Assembly (NCBI GenBank): GCA_900545335.1
Contig: UQYP01000013.1
Coordinates: forward strand, 1-45,812
Direction: 5' to 3'
From: an uncultured Sutterella sp.
GTDB lineage: Bacteria > Pseudomonadota > Gammaproteobacteria > Burkholderiales > Burkholderiaceae_F
DNA: 45,812 nucleotides
Below are positions 34,209 to 43,092 of this stretch, one piece after another (position 1 is the first letter of the stretch; every line of letters starts with the position of its first letter). Below the pieces are notes generated by a model that worked only from the letters and a program-made list of their open reading frames with translations, ran no database searches and was not told the origin of the DNA. Position numbers and translations under genes: made by a program.

Positions 34209-37081
34209 GAGCGGTTAAGATTTTTTCACTGATCCTTTTAAGCATCATTGCCCTTTTATGTGCAGCAGTTGGATTTTTGCTCACAACCGCCCCCGGTCTT
34301 CATTTTTTGGTCAGTCAGGCAAAAGGTTATTTGCCGCAGCTCGTTGAAGGCACTTTTAACGGCAGCGTTTTAAGTTTGGATGCAAAAGAAGTCGTCTGGG
34401 AGCAGTCCGGATTGCGTTTTTCCGGTGACTTCGGTTGGCACATGAACTTCAATAAACTGCTCTCCGGTAAGTTCGTATTAAACGATTTCTATGTTAAAAA
34501 TGTACGAAGTTCGGTCAAGACCGCAGCACTAACTTCCAAGCAATCCTCCAACGTCAATCAAAGCGGCTCGGCTGACTTTTCTTCTCAGAGCGACCTTCAG
34601 GCACCGCTGCCTGTACACATTGAAAAGATTGCTTTTGAAGACATTACGGTTGAGATCGACTCTGACGTGTTGAGTCTTAAAAAACTTCAATCGGCTTTTC
34701 ATTGGACCGATGACGGAGTTGATGTTCCCACCGTTGATTTAAGCGGCACTTGGCAAAATTACCCGCTGACTCTAAAAGGAGCTGTGAGTACAAGACAGGA
34801 CGGCAAACTGCTTCATCTGTCCGATGTGGCCATGCATTTGGGAGATAACCGTATAGAAGTTAAGGGAGACGTTCGATTCCATGCGGCAGTGCCCAACCTT
34901 GATTTGGCTATGCAGATTGATGCGAGTGATTTTTCCGAAATACTGAAAGATATCAAGGGACAGGCTAAGGGCAGGCTGCAGGTGAGAGGCCCCGTGTTGA
35001 TGCCTCTGATTAATGCTGATTTGACGATTCGCAATTTGTCAGCTGAGGGGATCTCGGTTAACGCTCTTCGTCTGACCGGTGCCATGAGTGCTGAAGAAAA
35101 TATTTCAGGCGGGGCCCGTCTGGCAGTCAAGGGCATCGGTTTGCCCGGACTTGTGCTCGAGAGCTTTAATGCGGATCTATCAGGTTCTCAGAGTGCTCAT
35201 GAATTAAAAGTTGAAGCTGACTCTCAGTTGTTTCAATTAAATGCAACGTTTGCCGGAGCTTTAAACGATGCGATGGACGCCTGGAAAGGGGCGTTGACAA
35301 GTCTTAAAGTGACAACTGACTACGGTCCTGTGATTCTTCGTGATCAGATGCTCCTGGCATTTAATACCAACGCTGTACTTTTGGATGTGGGGCACTTCTG
35401 TTTGACTCATCCTCACGCACAGATTTGCCTGCGAAATGATTTAAAGCTTGATTTGCTCAATAAGAATGCTTTTGATCTTCGCGTTGCACTTGAAAAATTT
35501 GATCTGGACTTTTTCAAGCGTTATGTCCCCGGGCAGTTTGAAGCGACAGGCATTATAAAGGCTGATGCCATGCTGAGAGTTCCTCAGGGGTACGGGGCAT
35601 TGCCGACGGGATCGGTAAGCATAAACGGTCAATCGCTTTCGACCCATTATAAGCTCGAGCAAAGTGACTTTGTGATGGGGTTTGACTCAATACAAGCCGA
35701 GTTTGCTAATGACGGAGAAAAACTTAACTCGAAGTGGACAGTGAAATTAACACAAAACGGCGCACTGTCAGGTGATGTTGACATTATTGATCCGATGAAT
35801 AAGAGACAATTGGCGGGTAATGTCAGGATTGAAAATCTCTCAGCTTCTCTTTTTAACTCACTGCTTTCTCCGGGGGAGACAGCCGAAGGGACTATTTACG
35901 GAGATTTAAGACTGGCCGGAACACTCTCTGAGCCTCAACTATTCGGTAAGGCCGGTATTGAGCAAATGAGGGTAGACAGCACGAAGCTGCCCTTTGAAAT
36001 GCTTCCCAGCTCGTTTGAACTTGCCTTTAACGGTAATAAGAGCACGCTTTCCGGAGAATTGAAAACGCCAAAAGGCGGGCTGACGCTGCAAGGTGATGCC
36101 GACTGGAAGACATTGGCTCAGGGCAGCACCAGAATTGCAGCCAAAGGCGTGAAAATGCGCGTGACGATGCCGCCTGCCGTTGAATTTGATTTGACAACAG
36201 ACGTGCACTGCGAGGCAAGCGCAGAAAAAATTTCTTTGAGCGGCTTAATTGACCTGCCCTGGGCACGGGTTCAGCTTTATGAGCTGCCGGCCAGTGCAAC
36301 GGACGTCAGTGCCGATACTGTGCGTCTGGATCGCCCGAGATCGAAATCAGCCGATCGTTCTGAAGCGATTCCTATTGAAAGTAATCTTTTTGTCAATATA
36401 GGCGATGATGTGCGGGTCGATGCCATGGGACTTAAAGCCCGCATGACCGGAAAATTACACGTTGTCCAAAATAACGGCAGACTGGGGCTAACCGGGCAAA
36501 TCAATGTTCCTCGCGGGCAATTTAAAGCCTATGGTCAGGATTTGATTGTCAGACGCGGTGAATTTATGTTTGCCGGAGCCGCAGATAATCCGCTCATCAA
36601 CTTGGAAGCCATTCGTAATCCGGATAAAACAGCCGATGATGTGATTGCAGGGATTCGGGTAACCGGGCAAGCTGATATGCCAGAAGTCACTATTTTTACA
36701 GAACCCGAAAAAAGTCAGACTGAATCGTTAAGTTATCTCATGCGAGGCGAAGGGCTTGATCCGGCCGGAGAAGATGACAACAGCATGATCACTTCTGCAC
36801 TCATTAATTTGGGATTGAGTCAGGGCAGCCGTGCCATTGAAAGTTTAGGCAATGCTGTCGGCATCAGTGGTTTGGGTGTAGACACTGAGGGGGTTGGGGA
36901 GGGCTCCAAGGTGGCTGTGAGCGGTTATATTTTGCCGGGCCTTAAGGTGAAATATGCCGTTGGACTTTTTGATTCACTGGCTACACTGACACTGCGTTAT
37001 CGTGTGATTCCGCGGTTATATATTGAAGCGGCTTCCGGCGTCGATCAGGCGCTTGATGTTTTGTATTCTTTTGAATTTTAA
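34205..37081 (+). CDS. tamB: Translocation and assembly module protein TamB
   Basis: Periplasm-spanning lipid-bridge protein of the AsmA/TamB family, anchored in the inner membrane and touching TamA. 958 residues, shorter than E. coli TamB (about 1,259). An N-terminal anchor helix (SLILLSIIALLCAAVGFLL) precedes a long beta-rich body; the C-terminal DUF490 domain covers about the last 300 residues and ends in a beta strand finishing with Phe. Start overlaps tamA (ATGA), so the two are translationally coupled. Confidence 0.92.
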   Translation: MRAVKIFSLILLSIIALLCAAVGFLLTTAPGLHFLVSQAKGYLPQLVEGTFNGSVLSLDAKEVVWEQSGLRFSGDFGWHMNFNKLLSGKFVLNDFYVKNVRSSVKTAALTSKQSSNVNQSGSADFSSQSDLQAPLPVHIEKIAFEDITVEIDSDVLSLKKLQSAFHWTDDGVDVPTVDLSGTWQNYPLTLKGAVSTRQDGKLLHLSDVAMHLGDNRIEVKGDVRFHAAVPNLDLAMQIDASDFSEILKDIKGQAKGRLQVRGPVLMPLINADLTIRNLSAEGISVNALRLTGAMSAEENISGGARLAVKGIGLPGLVLESFNADLSGSQSAHELKVEADSQLFQLNATFAGALNDAMDAWKGALTSLKVTTDYGPVILRDQMLLAFNTNAVLLDVGHFCLTHPHAQICLRNDLKLDLLNKNAFDLRVALEKFDLDFFKRYVPGQFEATGIIKADAMLRVPQGYGALPTGSVSINGQSLSTHYKLEQSDFVMGFDSIQAEFANDGEKLNSKWTVKLTQNGALSGDVDIIDPMNKRQLAGNVRIENLSASLFNSLLSPGETAEGTIYGDLRLAGTLSEPQLFGKAGIEQMRVDSTKLPFEMLPSSFELAFNGNKSTLSGELKTPKGGLTLQGDADWKTLAQGSTRIAAKGVKMRVTMPPAVEFDLTTDVHCEASAEKISLSGLIDLPWARVQLYELPASATDVSADTVRLDRPRSKSADRSEAIPIESNLFVNIGDDVRVDAMGLKARMTGKLHVVQNNGRLGLTGQINVPRGQFKAYGQDLIVRRGEFMFAGAADNPLINLEAIRNPDKTADDVIAGIRVTGQADMPEVTIFTEPEKSQTESLSYLMRGEGLDPAGEDDNSMITSALINLGLSQGSRAIESLGNAVGISGLGVDTEGVGEGSKVAVSGYILPGLKVKYAVGLFDSLATLTLRYRVIPRLYIEAASGVDQALDVLYSFEF

Positions 37082-37161
37082 TGGCAAAAAATTGCTGAAA
37101 ATAGAGAAGTTTTTTGGTTTTTGCCGAAGTTAAACTTAGAGCTGTTTTAAGGAGAATAAAA

Positions 37162-37755
37162 ATGCTTCCTTTTATGGCAGAAGTAGATTTAAATAAAGCC
37201 TATCGCCTGCTAAATGTCGGCGGTACAACGCTTGTTTCAGCAGCCTACGACGGCGTCTCCGACATTATGCCTGCGACGTGGGCCTGTGCATTGGACCTTG
37301 CGCCGACAAAGGCTACGGTCGTAGTGGACAGTTCTCACTTTACGCGTCCTTTGATGGAAAAAAGCGGCTACTTTTCCCTGCAGCTTCCGACTGCCGGTAT
37401 CGTGAAAGAGACCATGCGTTTGGGAGCCGTGAGTAAATTCGATATGCCCGATAAGGTTGAAAAAAGCGGTGCCAAACTTTTCACGATGCCCGGTTTTGAT
37501 ATGCCTTTGGTTGAAGGATGTGCGGCCTGGATGATTTTCAAAATTTTGTCTGAACCGCACAATCAGGACCGGTACGATCTCTTTATCGGCGAGTGCGTTG
37601 CGGCTTGGTCAGATACCCGCGTCTTTTCAAACGGTCACTGGCATTTTGAAAAAGCCCCTGCGGATCTGAAAACGCTGCACTATGTGGCGGGCGGCCACTT
37701 CTACACCATCGGTGAGCCGCTTGTCATTGAAGGTATTCTTCCCGAAGAGGATTAA
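37162..37755 (+). CDS. Flavin reductase family protein
   Basis: 197 residues from ATG 37162, behind AAGGAGA. The FMN-binding split-barrel fold of flavin reductase-like (DIM6/NTAB) proteins is suggested by GGTTLVSAAYDGVSDIMPATWAC, KATVVVDSSHFTRPLM and HYVAGGHFYTIGEPL. Relatives reduce or bind FMN, and some supply reduced flavin to oxygenases. No partner oxygenase is seen here. It ends one base into the start of the next gene (TAATG). Confidence 0.8.
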   Translation: MLPFMAEVDLNKAYRLLNVGGTTLVSAAYDGVSDIMPATWACALDLAPTKATVVVDSSHFTRPLMEKSGYFSLQLPTAGIVKETMRLGAVSKFDMPDKVEKSGAKLFTMPGFDMPLVEGCAAWMIFKILSEPHNQDRYDLFIGECVAAWSDTRVFSNGHWHFEKAPADLKTLHYVAGGHFYTIGEPLVIEGILPEED

Positions 37756-38168
37756 TGCCTGAGTTGACTTTATATGAGGCTTTGGCCGGTCTTTTTACTT
37801 CGGCCTTTGTCTCAGCCACTCTTTTTCCGGGCGCAAGCGAAGCGGTTTTGCTTGCGCTCATTTCTGCTTGGCCCGAAGCGATTTGGCTTGCTCTGGTGGT
37901 GGCTACGGTTGCCAACACTTTGGGCTCTATGACAAGCTACGTTATCGGGCGGTTTTTCCCGAAAAAAGTTTCTGATCAGGCCTTGCAGTCTATCAACTGT
38001 TGGGGATCCTGGGCACTCTTTTTTGCCTGGCTTCCGGTGGTAGGCGACGCTCTGCCTTTGGCAGCCGGGTGGCTTAGAATCCCTTGGATAAAAAGTTCTC
38101 TTCTGATCTTTTTGGGTAAAGGCTTTCGCTACACAGCCCTGGCCTTTGGATTTTCTTATTTTTTCTAA
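37755..38168 (+). CDS. YqaA family (DedA/VTT-like) membrane protein
   Basis: 137 residues with four or so membrane segments, like E. coli YqaA. The ATLFPGASEAVLLAL start, GSMTSYVIGRFF and GDALPLAAGWLRI are characteristic of this small VTT-domain subfamily. DedA-type proteins are linked to lipid carrier recycling, but YqaA itself is unstudied as far as I know. Start overlaps the preceding gene by one base. Confidence 0.85.
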   Translation: MPELTLYEALAGLFTSAFVSATLFPGASEAVLLALISAWPEAIWLALVVATVANTLGSMTSYVIGRFFPKKVSDQALQSINCWGSWALFFAWLPVVGDALPLAAGWLRIPWIKSSLLIFLGKGFRYTALAFGFSYFF

Positions 38169-38268
38169 CAATATCGAATCGCAATCACCGCCCTGATGCG
38201 ATATGATTCAGTGAGTTATTGTCCCCTCAAAAAGTTAATTAAAAACATTAGTTTCTGTAGGGAATTTC

Positions 38269-39039
38269 ATGAGAATTCTGATATCAAACGATGACGGTTA
38301 TGCTGCTCCCGGCATCCGGGCCCTTGCAAAAGCGATGAGGCGCTTCGGCTACGTGACGGTAGTGGCCCCGGAATTTAACCAAAGCGGAGCCAGTAATGCC
38401 CTCACTTTAACCCGTCCCCTGCAGGTGCAGGAAGTCGAGCCCGGCGTTTTCACTGTGAACGGAACGCCAAGCGACAGCGTACACTTAGCTTTAACGGGTT
38501 TACTCGATGAATTGCCCGATTTAGTCGTCTCCGGTATTAATTGCGGACAAAATATGGGCGAAGATACGATGTATTCCGGAACGGTGGCGGCAGCCATTGA
38601 GGGGTACCTATTCGGGATCGATTCCATTGCCTTTTCCCAAATTGAGCGCGGATGGAATTATCTTGAAGATGCGGCAACCCTGGCCCAGGGCATCGTTGAG
38701 CGTTTTCTGGAAAATAAAGCAGCCGATGCTCAGCCTCAGCTTTTAAATGTCAACATCCCGAATTTGCCCCTGTCTCAGATTCAGGGTGTTGTTGCAACGC
38801 GGCTCGGGCGACGGCATCACGCAGAGAGCGTGATTAAGGAAACGAGCCCCCGGGGCTTTCCTATCTATTGGGTAGGGGCGGCCGGGCAGCCCAAAGATCG
38901 GGCAGAAGGTACGGACTTTTGGGCTGTTGAACACAAGGCTGTCTCCGTTACCCCTTTGCAGGTGGATTTAACGAACTATTCAGCTGTGCGCTCTGTCGGT
39001 GAGTGGTTGAGCGCAGGGCTTAAAAAATCTGTTGATTAA
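38269..39039 (+). CDS. surE: 5'/3'-nucleotidase SurE
   Basis: 256 residues, metal-dependent phosphatase acting on nucleoside monophosphates, part of stationary-phase survival in other bacteria. Metal ligands Asp8 and Asp9 sit in LISNDDGYAAPG; FNQSGASNALTLTRPL and SGINCGQNMGEDTMYSGTV complete the site. In many Proteobacteria it is followed by pcm, nlpD and rpoS; here nlpD follows directly. Confidence 0.96.
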   Translation: MRILISNDDGYAAPGIRALAKAMRRFGYVTVVAPEFNQSGASNALTLTRPLQVQEVEPGVFTVNGTPSDSVHLALTGLLDELPDLVVSGINCGQNMGEDTMYSGTVAAAIEGYLFGIDSIAFSQIERGWNYLEDAATLAQGIVERFLENKAADAQPQLLNVNIPNLPLSQIQGVVATRLGRRHHAESVIKETSPRGFPIYWVGAAGQPKDRAEGTDFWAVEHKAVSVTPLQVDLTNYSAVRSVGEWLSAGLKKSVD

Positions 39040-39072
39040 CGCAGCAATGCGACTTTGTTGAGGTTTTTGTCT

Positions 39073-39873
39073 ATGAAATTGCGTGTTTTGGTTGTCACTA
39101 TGATGGCTGGCGGCATGCTTGCCGGCTGTGCTTTGCAGGAAATCGGAGCTCCCATTTATAGCCGAACTGGGGACATTTCAACAACGGCTCCGGTCTCTAT
39201 GACAGGAGACACCTATACCGTTCAGCCCGGCGATACGCTCTACAGTATCGCCACTCGTCACGGCTGCAATCCCACAGAATTGGCTCGTGCCAACGGCATT
39301 ACGGATCCGACGCTCTTGTCGCCCGGTACCGTTCTTCGTTTGACTTCGGCTCGCACGCAGCCCGTTGATTCCGTTGCAGTGGATTTGGCTCCGGCCCCTT
39401 CAACTGAAGTGACAATCGGCACAGAGCCCGCAGTCTCGCAGCAGACTTCCGGCAACGTGGTATTAAATAACGGCACCGCTACGGCAGCAGCTCAAAAGCC
39501 TTTGGGCAATACGATGCTCTCTTGGCCTGTGGCACGCAACCAGATTGTCAAGCAATTCAGTGACGAAAACAGTAAAGGCATCGAAATTGCCGGCAACATG
39601 GGTGATGACGTCCGCGCCGCAGCTGCCGGTCGGGTGCTTTATACCGGGGAAAATGTGAGCGGCTATGGTAAGCTCATCATTATTACCCATGGACCCGGTG
39701 CGGTAACGGTCTACGGACACAACAGTGAGTTGCTTGTCAAGCGCGGTGACAACGTGACCAACGGTCAGGTCATTGCCAAGATGGGCGACAGCGATAGTGA
39801 CAGCGTTAACCTGCTCTTTGAAGTGCGTCACAATGACCGTCCGGTCAATCCGGTCGAATATTTACCGCAATAG
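39073..39873 (+). CDS. nlpD: NlpD-like lipoprotein, LysM plus degenerate M23 domain
   Basis: 266 residues from ATG 39073. A lipoprotein signal ends in LAGC with Cys19 as the lipid site. Then comes a LysM peptidoglycan-binding domain (YTVQPGDTLYSIATRHG... about 45-90), a linker, and a C-terminal LytM/M23 domain (about 165-265). The metal ligands of active M23 enzymes are lost: the first His/Asp pair reads KGIEIAG, and the HxH motif reads LLFEVR. This matches NlpD and EnvC, which activate amidases rather than cut the wall themselves. The position after surE supports the name. Confidence 0.9.
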   Translation: MKLRVLVVTMMAGGMLAGCALQEIGAPIYSRTGDISTTAPVSMTGDTYTVQPGDTLYSIATRHGCNPTELARANGITDPTLLSPGTVLRLTSARTQPVDSVAVDLAPAPSTEVTIGTEPAVSQQTSGNVVLNNGTATAAAQKPLGNTMLSWPVARNQIVKQFSDENSKGIEIAGNMGDDVRAAAAGRVLYTGENVSGYGKLIIITHGPGAVTVYGHNSELLVKRGDNVTNGQVIAKMGDSDSDSVNLLFEVRHNDRPVNPVEYLPQ

Positions 39874-39983
39874 TTTTTTGTCCGGAACGTTTTGCTGATT
39901 CCGGTGTGTCGGTGCGCCCGATTTTGCTTTCTCTGAGGTGTTCTCAGTCGGCTCTTGGGCGCGTATTTTGAGGGATATTTCCA
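39874..39983 (+). other. Structured leader between nlpD and rlmD
   Basis: 110 bases with a CCGGAA/TTCCGG hairpin (39882-39904) and a nested stem, GCGCCC (39914-39919) with GGGCGC (39957-39962), enclosing CTGAG-GTGTT-CTCAG. No T-run follows, so it is not a standard terminator. I recognise no known RNA family. Confidence 0.45.
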
Positions 39984-41393
39984 ATGGCAAGAGCCCCTAA
40001 AGTTTTAGAAAAGTTTACGGTCGATATTGAGTCGCTTGATCAAGACGGCCGAGGTGTTGCTCATCGAGAAGGCAAGGTCGTATTTGTTGAAGGGGCCTTG
40101 CCCGGTGAGACCGTCACTTATGAGCGATTCCGTAACAAAAACAGCTACGAGTGCGGCCGCGCGGTCTCGATTGAAAAAGAGTCTGCTCTTCGGGTTAAGC
40201 CAGCCTGTAAGCACTTCGGGTTAGAGCCCGGATGCTGCGGAGGGTGCGCTATGCAGCATCTGGAGCCCAATGCTCAGGTGGCTATTAAACAGCGTGTTTT
40301 GCTCGATGCCCTCTGGCATATCGGTAAAGTAAAGCCGGAAACCATTTTGCCGCCGATTTACGGACCGTTTTGGGGCTATCGTCACCGTGCCCGCCTGACC
40401 GTTCGCGATGTAGAGAAAAAGGGTGGAGTCTTAGTCGGTTTTCACGAGCGCTCCTCAAGCTACGTTGCCGATATGACTGAGTGCAAAATTTTGCCTCAGG
40501 CAGTAAGCGACCTGCTGATCCCTCTGCGTCACTTTGTTGAAAGTCTCTCTATCAGACAGCGTTTGCCACAGATTGAAGTGGCGATGGGTGGAAATGGAGC
40601 CATTGCACTGGTATTTCGGGTGTTGGAAGAGCTCAGTGCTGCCGATATGGCGGCTTTTGAGGCTTTCTCGCTTGAGTATGGAGTCAGCGTCTGGCTGCAG
40701 CCCAAAGGTCCCGACTCTTGCTATCCGTTGCATGAAAGTGATCTCACGGCGCTCAAACTTGAATTGCCTGAGTTTGGCGTTCACATTTCTTTTAAGCCCA
40801 CAGACTTTACGCAGGTCAACCACAGACTCAATGAAACGATGGTTTCCCGTGCGATTAATCTACTCGATGTGAAACCCGAGCATCATGTGGCGGACTTTTT
40901 CTGTGGTTTGGGTAATTTCACCTTACCGTTGGCTGTTCGGGCTAAAACGGTTGTGGGCATTGAAGGCAGCGAGCAGCTGGTGCAAAGAGCCCGTGCCGGT
41001 GCGGCCGATAACGGATTGGCGGATAAAACCGAATTTGTGGCCCGCAATCTCTTTACCTGGTCGACAGAGGATTGGGATGGCCTCTGGAATCAATTGGGCG
41101 GTATTGACCGCGTTTTAATTGACCCGCCCCGTGAAGGCGCATTGGAGCTTGCCCGCACGCTTGCTGCTACGGATAAGCGTCCGCCGCGAGTTGTCTACGT
41201 TTCCTGCAACCCTGCCACCTTGGCTCGTGATTGCGCCATTTTGCAGCATGAAGGCGGCTGGCATATTCGTGCTGCAGGCGTCATGAATATGTTCCCGCAT
41301 ACCGCTCATGTGGAAAGCATGGCTGTTCTGGAACCGGGCCCCAAGCCTCAAAAGACTGAAGAGGCTGCAGAAGAAACGGTTTCTGAAGAATAA
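39984..41393 (+). CDS. rlmD: 23S rRNA (uracil(1939)-C(5))-methyltransferase RlmD
   Basis: 469 residues. N-terminal TRAM RNA-binding domain (about 8-65), a [4Fe-4S] cluster with Cys75, Cys85, Cys88 and a later Cys (about 167), and a SAM-binding methyltransferase domain with DFFCGLGNFTLPLA and the catalytic cysteine in VYVSCNPATLARD. The sequence around the cluster reads PGCCGGCAMQH, with one more cysteine (Cys84) than usual. A Glu/Ala-rich tail follows. Ribosome site GAGGGA. Confidence 0.94.
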   Translation: MARAPKVLEKFTVDIESLDQDGRGVAHREGKVVFVEGALPGETVTYERFRNKNSYECGRAVSIEKESALRVKPACKHFGLEPGCCGGCAMQHLEPNAQVAIKQRVLLDALWHIGKVKPETILPPIYGPFWGYRHRARLTVRDVEKKGGVLVGFHERSSSYVADMTECKILPQAVSDLLIPLRHFVESLSIRQRLPQIEVAMGGNGAIALVFRVLEELSAADMAAFEAFSLEYGVSVWLQPKGPDSCYPLHESDLTALKLELPEFGVHISFKPTDFTQVNHRLNETMVSRAINLLDVKPEHHVADFFCGLGNFTLPLAVRAKTVVGIEGSEQLVQRARAGAADNGLADKTEFVARNLFTWSTEDWDGLWNQLGGIDRVLIDPPREGALELARTLAATDKRPPRVVYVSCNPATLARDCAILQHEGGWHIRAAGVMNMFPHTAHVESMAVLEPGPKPQKTEEAAEETVSEE

Positions 41394-41417
41394 CTGCTCA
41401 TTTTTCTGTTCAGTTTC

Positions 41418-41453
41418 GGGCAAGGCTTTTGAGTGGGCCTTGCCTGAATTTTT
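41418..41453 (+). terminator. Terminator after rlmD
   Basis: GGCAAGGC (41419-41426) pairs with GCCTTGCC (41437-41444) around a 10-nt loop, followed by TGAATTTTT. It lies 25 bases after the rlmD stop. Confidence 0.75.
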
Positions 41454-41788
41454 GCTACCATTTAACAGATGCCGCGGAATTCCCCGTGCGAAAGCCCGGG
41501 GATGGATAGCGGGCGAACCGGTAAGGTTCGCGTGATAGAATCTCCTGGTAAGGCGTGCCGGCTCCTTACAATCTACCTTTCTCCGGCTAAAAGAATTCGG
41601 GAATGAACAGCTCAAAAAGTTGCTCGAACTCGATGGGGGCGTCTTAGTGGACACGCCCGCGGTTGCACGGAATCACATGCACATGCAGGTGTCTGACAAC
41701 TGCTAGAAATGGGGGTACGCTCCCATGAAACCGCATTCGACAGAGCGCGGTAGTTCATCTATCAGATTGAATCAATAAACGACAGAAT
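41454..41788. other. Non-coding stretch between rlmD and the yihY-like gene, with hairpins
   Basis: About 335 bases without an intact gene. The plus strand can fold into CCCCGTGC-GAAA-GCCCGGGG (about 41482-41502), GCGAACC-GGTAA-GGTTCGC (about 41513-41531), GTAAGG...CCTTAC and ATGGGGG-TACG-CTCCCAT (about 41709-41726). These may belong to an unrecognised RNA or be leftovers of a decayed gene (see the HIT remnant). Confidence 0.45.
41587..41760 (-). pseudogene. Remnant of a HIT-domain protein gene
   Basis: On the minus strand, 41668-41691 encodes HLHVHVIP, the exact catalytic histidine triad motif of HIT hydrolases, preceded by AVVR. A stop comes nine codons later and the same frame goes on with DAPIEFEQLFELFIPEFF before a second stop. 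Before the motif, a +1 shift would connect to GFMGAYPHF. The rest of such a gene would have to lie inside the intact yihY-like gene, so only a short decayed piece remains. The evidence is one strong motif, so confidence is moderate. Confidence 0.45.
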
Positions 41789-43042
41789 ATGGATTGGGAC
41801 TTACAACTCAGTCACTACAAGCACAGACCGTTAAAAGAAGTTATTCGGGAATTGGCTGAATTTGTTTGGGTGCGTATTCAGGAGACGCAGCTCAATCAGG
41901 TAGCTTCTTCTCTGACATTGACGACCGTGCTTTCGCTCGTTCCGCTCTTAGCTGTTATTTTGGTGAGCTTTGCGGTCTTTCCGGCCTTTGAAGCCAGAAG
42001 AGCTGAGATGGAAGCTCTGCTTTTTTCAAGCCTTTTGCCTGAGGTTTACAGCCAGCAGATTATCGGTTACGTGAGAGCCTTTGCTGAACATGCCCAGGGG
42101 CTTACGATTTTCGGTTTGGCAGGTTTGACCATTACGTCCCTTATGTTGATTAACACTGTTGACGGGGCCCTTAACCGCATTTTCCACGTGAGGCAGATGC
42201 GCCCTGTCATGCAGCGTGTATTAATTTACTGGGCGCTATTGACGCTTGGGCCTATGGCAATCGGTTTCAGTTTGGTTTTAACAAACATTCTTACCCAAAT
42301 TGAAGTCGGTGTTGAAGTGCTTCTGCCCGGTTGGCTTCTTATGGTCATTCAGCTGCTTTTTCAGTCACTGATGTATGCCGCACTTTATGTTTACGTGCCC
42401 AACTGCAAAGTAAAGTGGTTTGATGCTTTTATCGGCGGGCTCTTGGTAACCGTTGTGGGGGTGGCGATCAAATGGGCGTTCAGTTACTACTTGAGTACCG
42501 GACCGCTTACCACGATCTATGGTTCCTTTGTTTTAATTCCTGTTGTATTGCTGTGGATTTATCTTTCATGGCTGTTGGTGCTCTCGGGGGCAGCTATTGC
42601 AGCAACGATTCCGATGCTCACAAGCGGGCGCTACAGCGACATGAATAAGACAGGCAATGACTTTATTACCGGTGTTGCTCTTTTGCATGAATTGATGCTC
42701 GCTCAGGAAAAAGGCGAACCCTCTGTTTCCATTCACGTTCTATGCAAAGCTGTGGACTCCTATCCGGAAGCCGCCGGTGCGATTTTAGAGCGCTTGGCTG
42801 AAGTGGGTTATGTCGGCAAACTCAAAGATGACCGCAAGTATGATGAGCATTGGAGTTTGCTCGTCTCGCCTCAAACTACCACACTAAGTGCCGCTTTTGA
42901 TGCGCTTGTGGTCGATCCGAGCAACAGTCTCATTGCCCGAGAAAATTCGCCGCTTTACGACTGGTACTGTTTGGTGACCGACGCCGAGTGGAAAAAGCGT
43001 CCGATGGTCGAGACGCTGCGCTTTATCCACCCGATTAATTAA
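41789..43042 (+). CDS. YihY/BrkB family inner membrane protein
   Basis: 417 residues. Six membrane segments lie in residues about 35-280, with TTVLSLVPLLAVILVSF and YGSFVLIPVVLLWIYLSWLLVLSGAAIAA characteristic of the family once called ribonuclease BN. A cytosolic C-terminal domain of about 130 residues follows, present in the longer beta- and gammaproteobacterial forms. Function is not firmly known; older nuclease claims for this family were withdrawn. No clear ribosome site precedes the ATG. Confidence 0.88.
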   Translation: MDWDLQLSHYKHRPLKEVIRELAEFVWVRIQETQLNQVASSLTLTTVLSLVPLLAVILVSFAVFPAFEARRAEMEALLFSSLLPEVYSQQIIGYVRAFAEHAQGLTIFGLAGLTITSLMLINTVDGALNRIFHVRQMRPVMQRVLIYWALLTLGPMAIGFSLVLTNILTQIEVGVEVLLPGWLLMVIQLLFQSLMYAALYVYVPNCKVKWFDAFIGGLLVTVVGVAIKWAFSYYLSTGPLTTIYGSFVLIPVVLLWIYLSWLLVLSGAAIAATIPMLTSGRYSDMNKTGNDFITGVALLHELMLAQEKGEPSVSIHVLCKAVDSYPEAAGAILERLAEVGYVGKLKDDRKYDEHWSLLVSPQTTTLSAAFDALVVDPSNSLIARENSPLYDWYCLVTDAEWKKRPMVETLRFIHPIN

Positions 43043-43066
43043 AAAAGAGCGAATCTTGTGATTCGC
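43041..43066 (-). terminator. Terminator after the adk 3' end
   Basis: On the minus strand GCGAATC-ACAA-GATTCGC is followed by TC and six Ts. It closes the betaproteobacterial end of the adk gene. Confidence 0.85.
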
Positions 43067-43092
43067 CCGGAATGAATCCAACCAAGTGCGTA

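Noticed and set aside
41470..41607. A 45-codon plus-strand frame (MPRNSPCESPGMDSGR...) that faintly resembles a RelE/HigB-type toxin, with VRVI and LLTIY
   Set aside because: The resemblance is limited to a few common residues, the frame ends before a full toxin domain, and no antitoxin gene is near. The HIT motif on the other strand explains part of the region better.
41760..41790. Bases resembling the 3' part of RNase P RNA (a GACAGAA run)
   Set aside because: The other universally conserved segments of RNase P RNA are absent from the gap.
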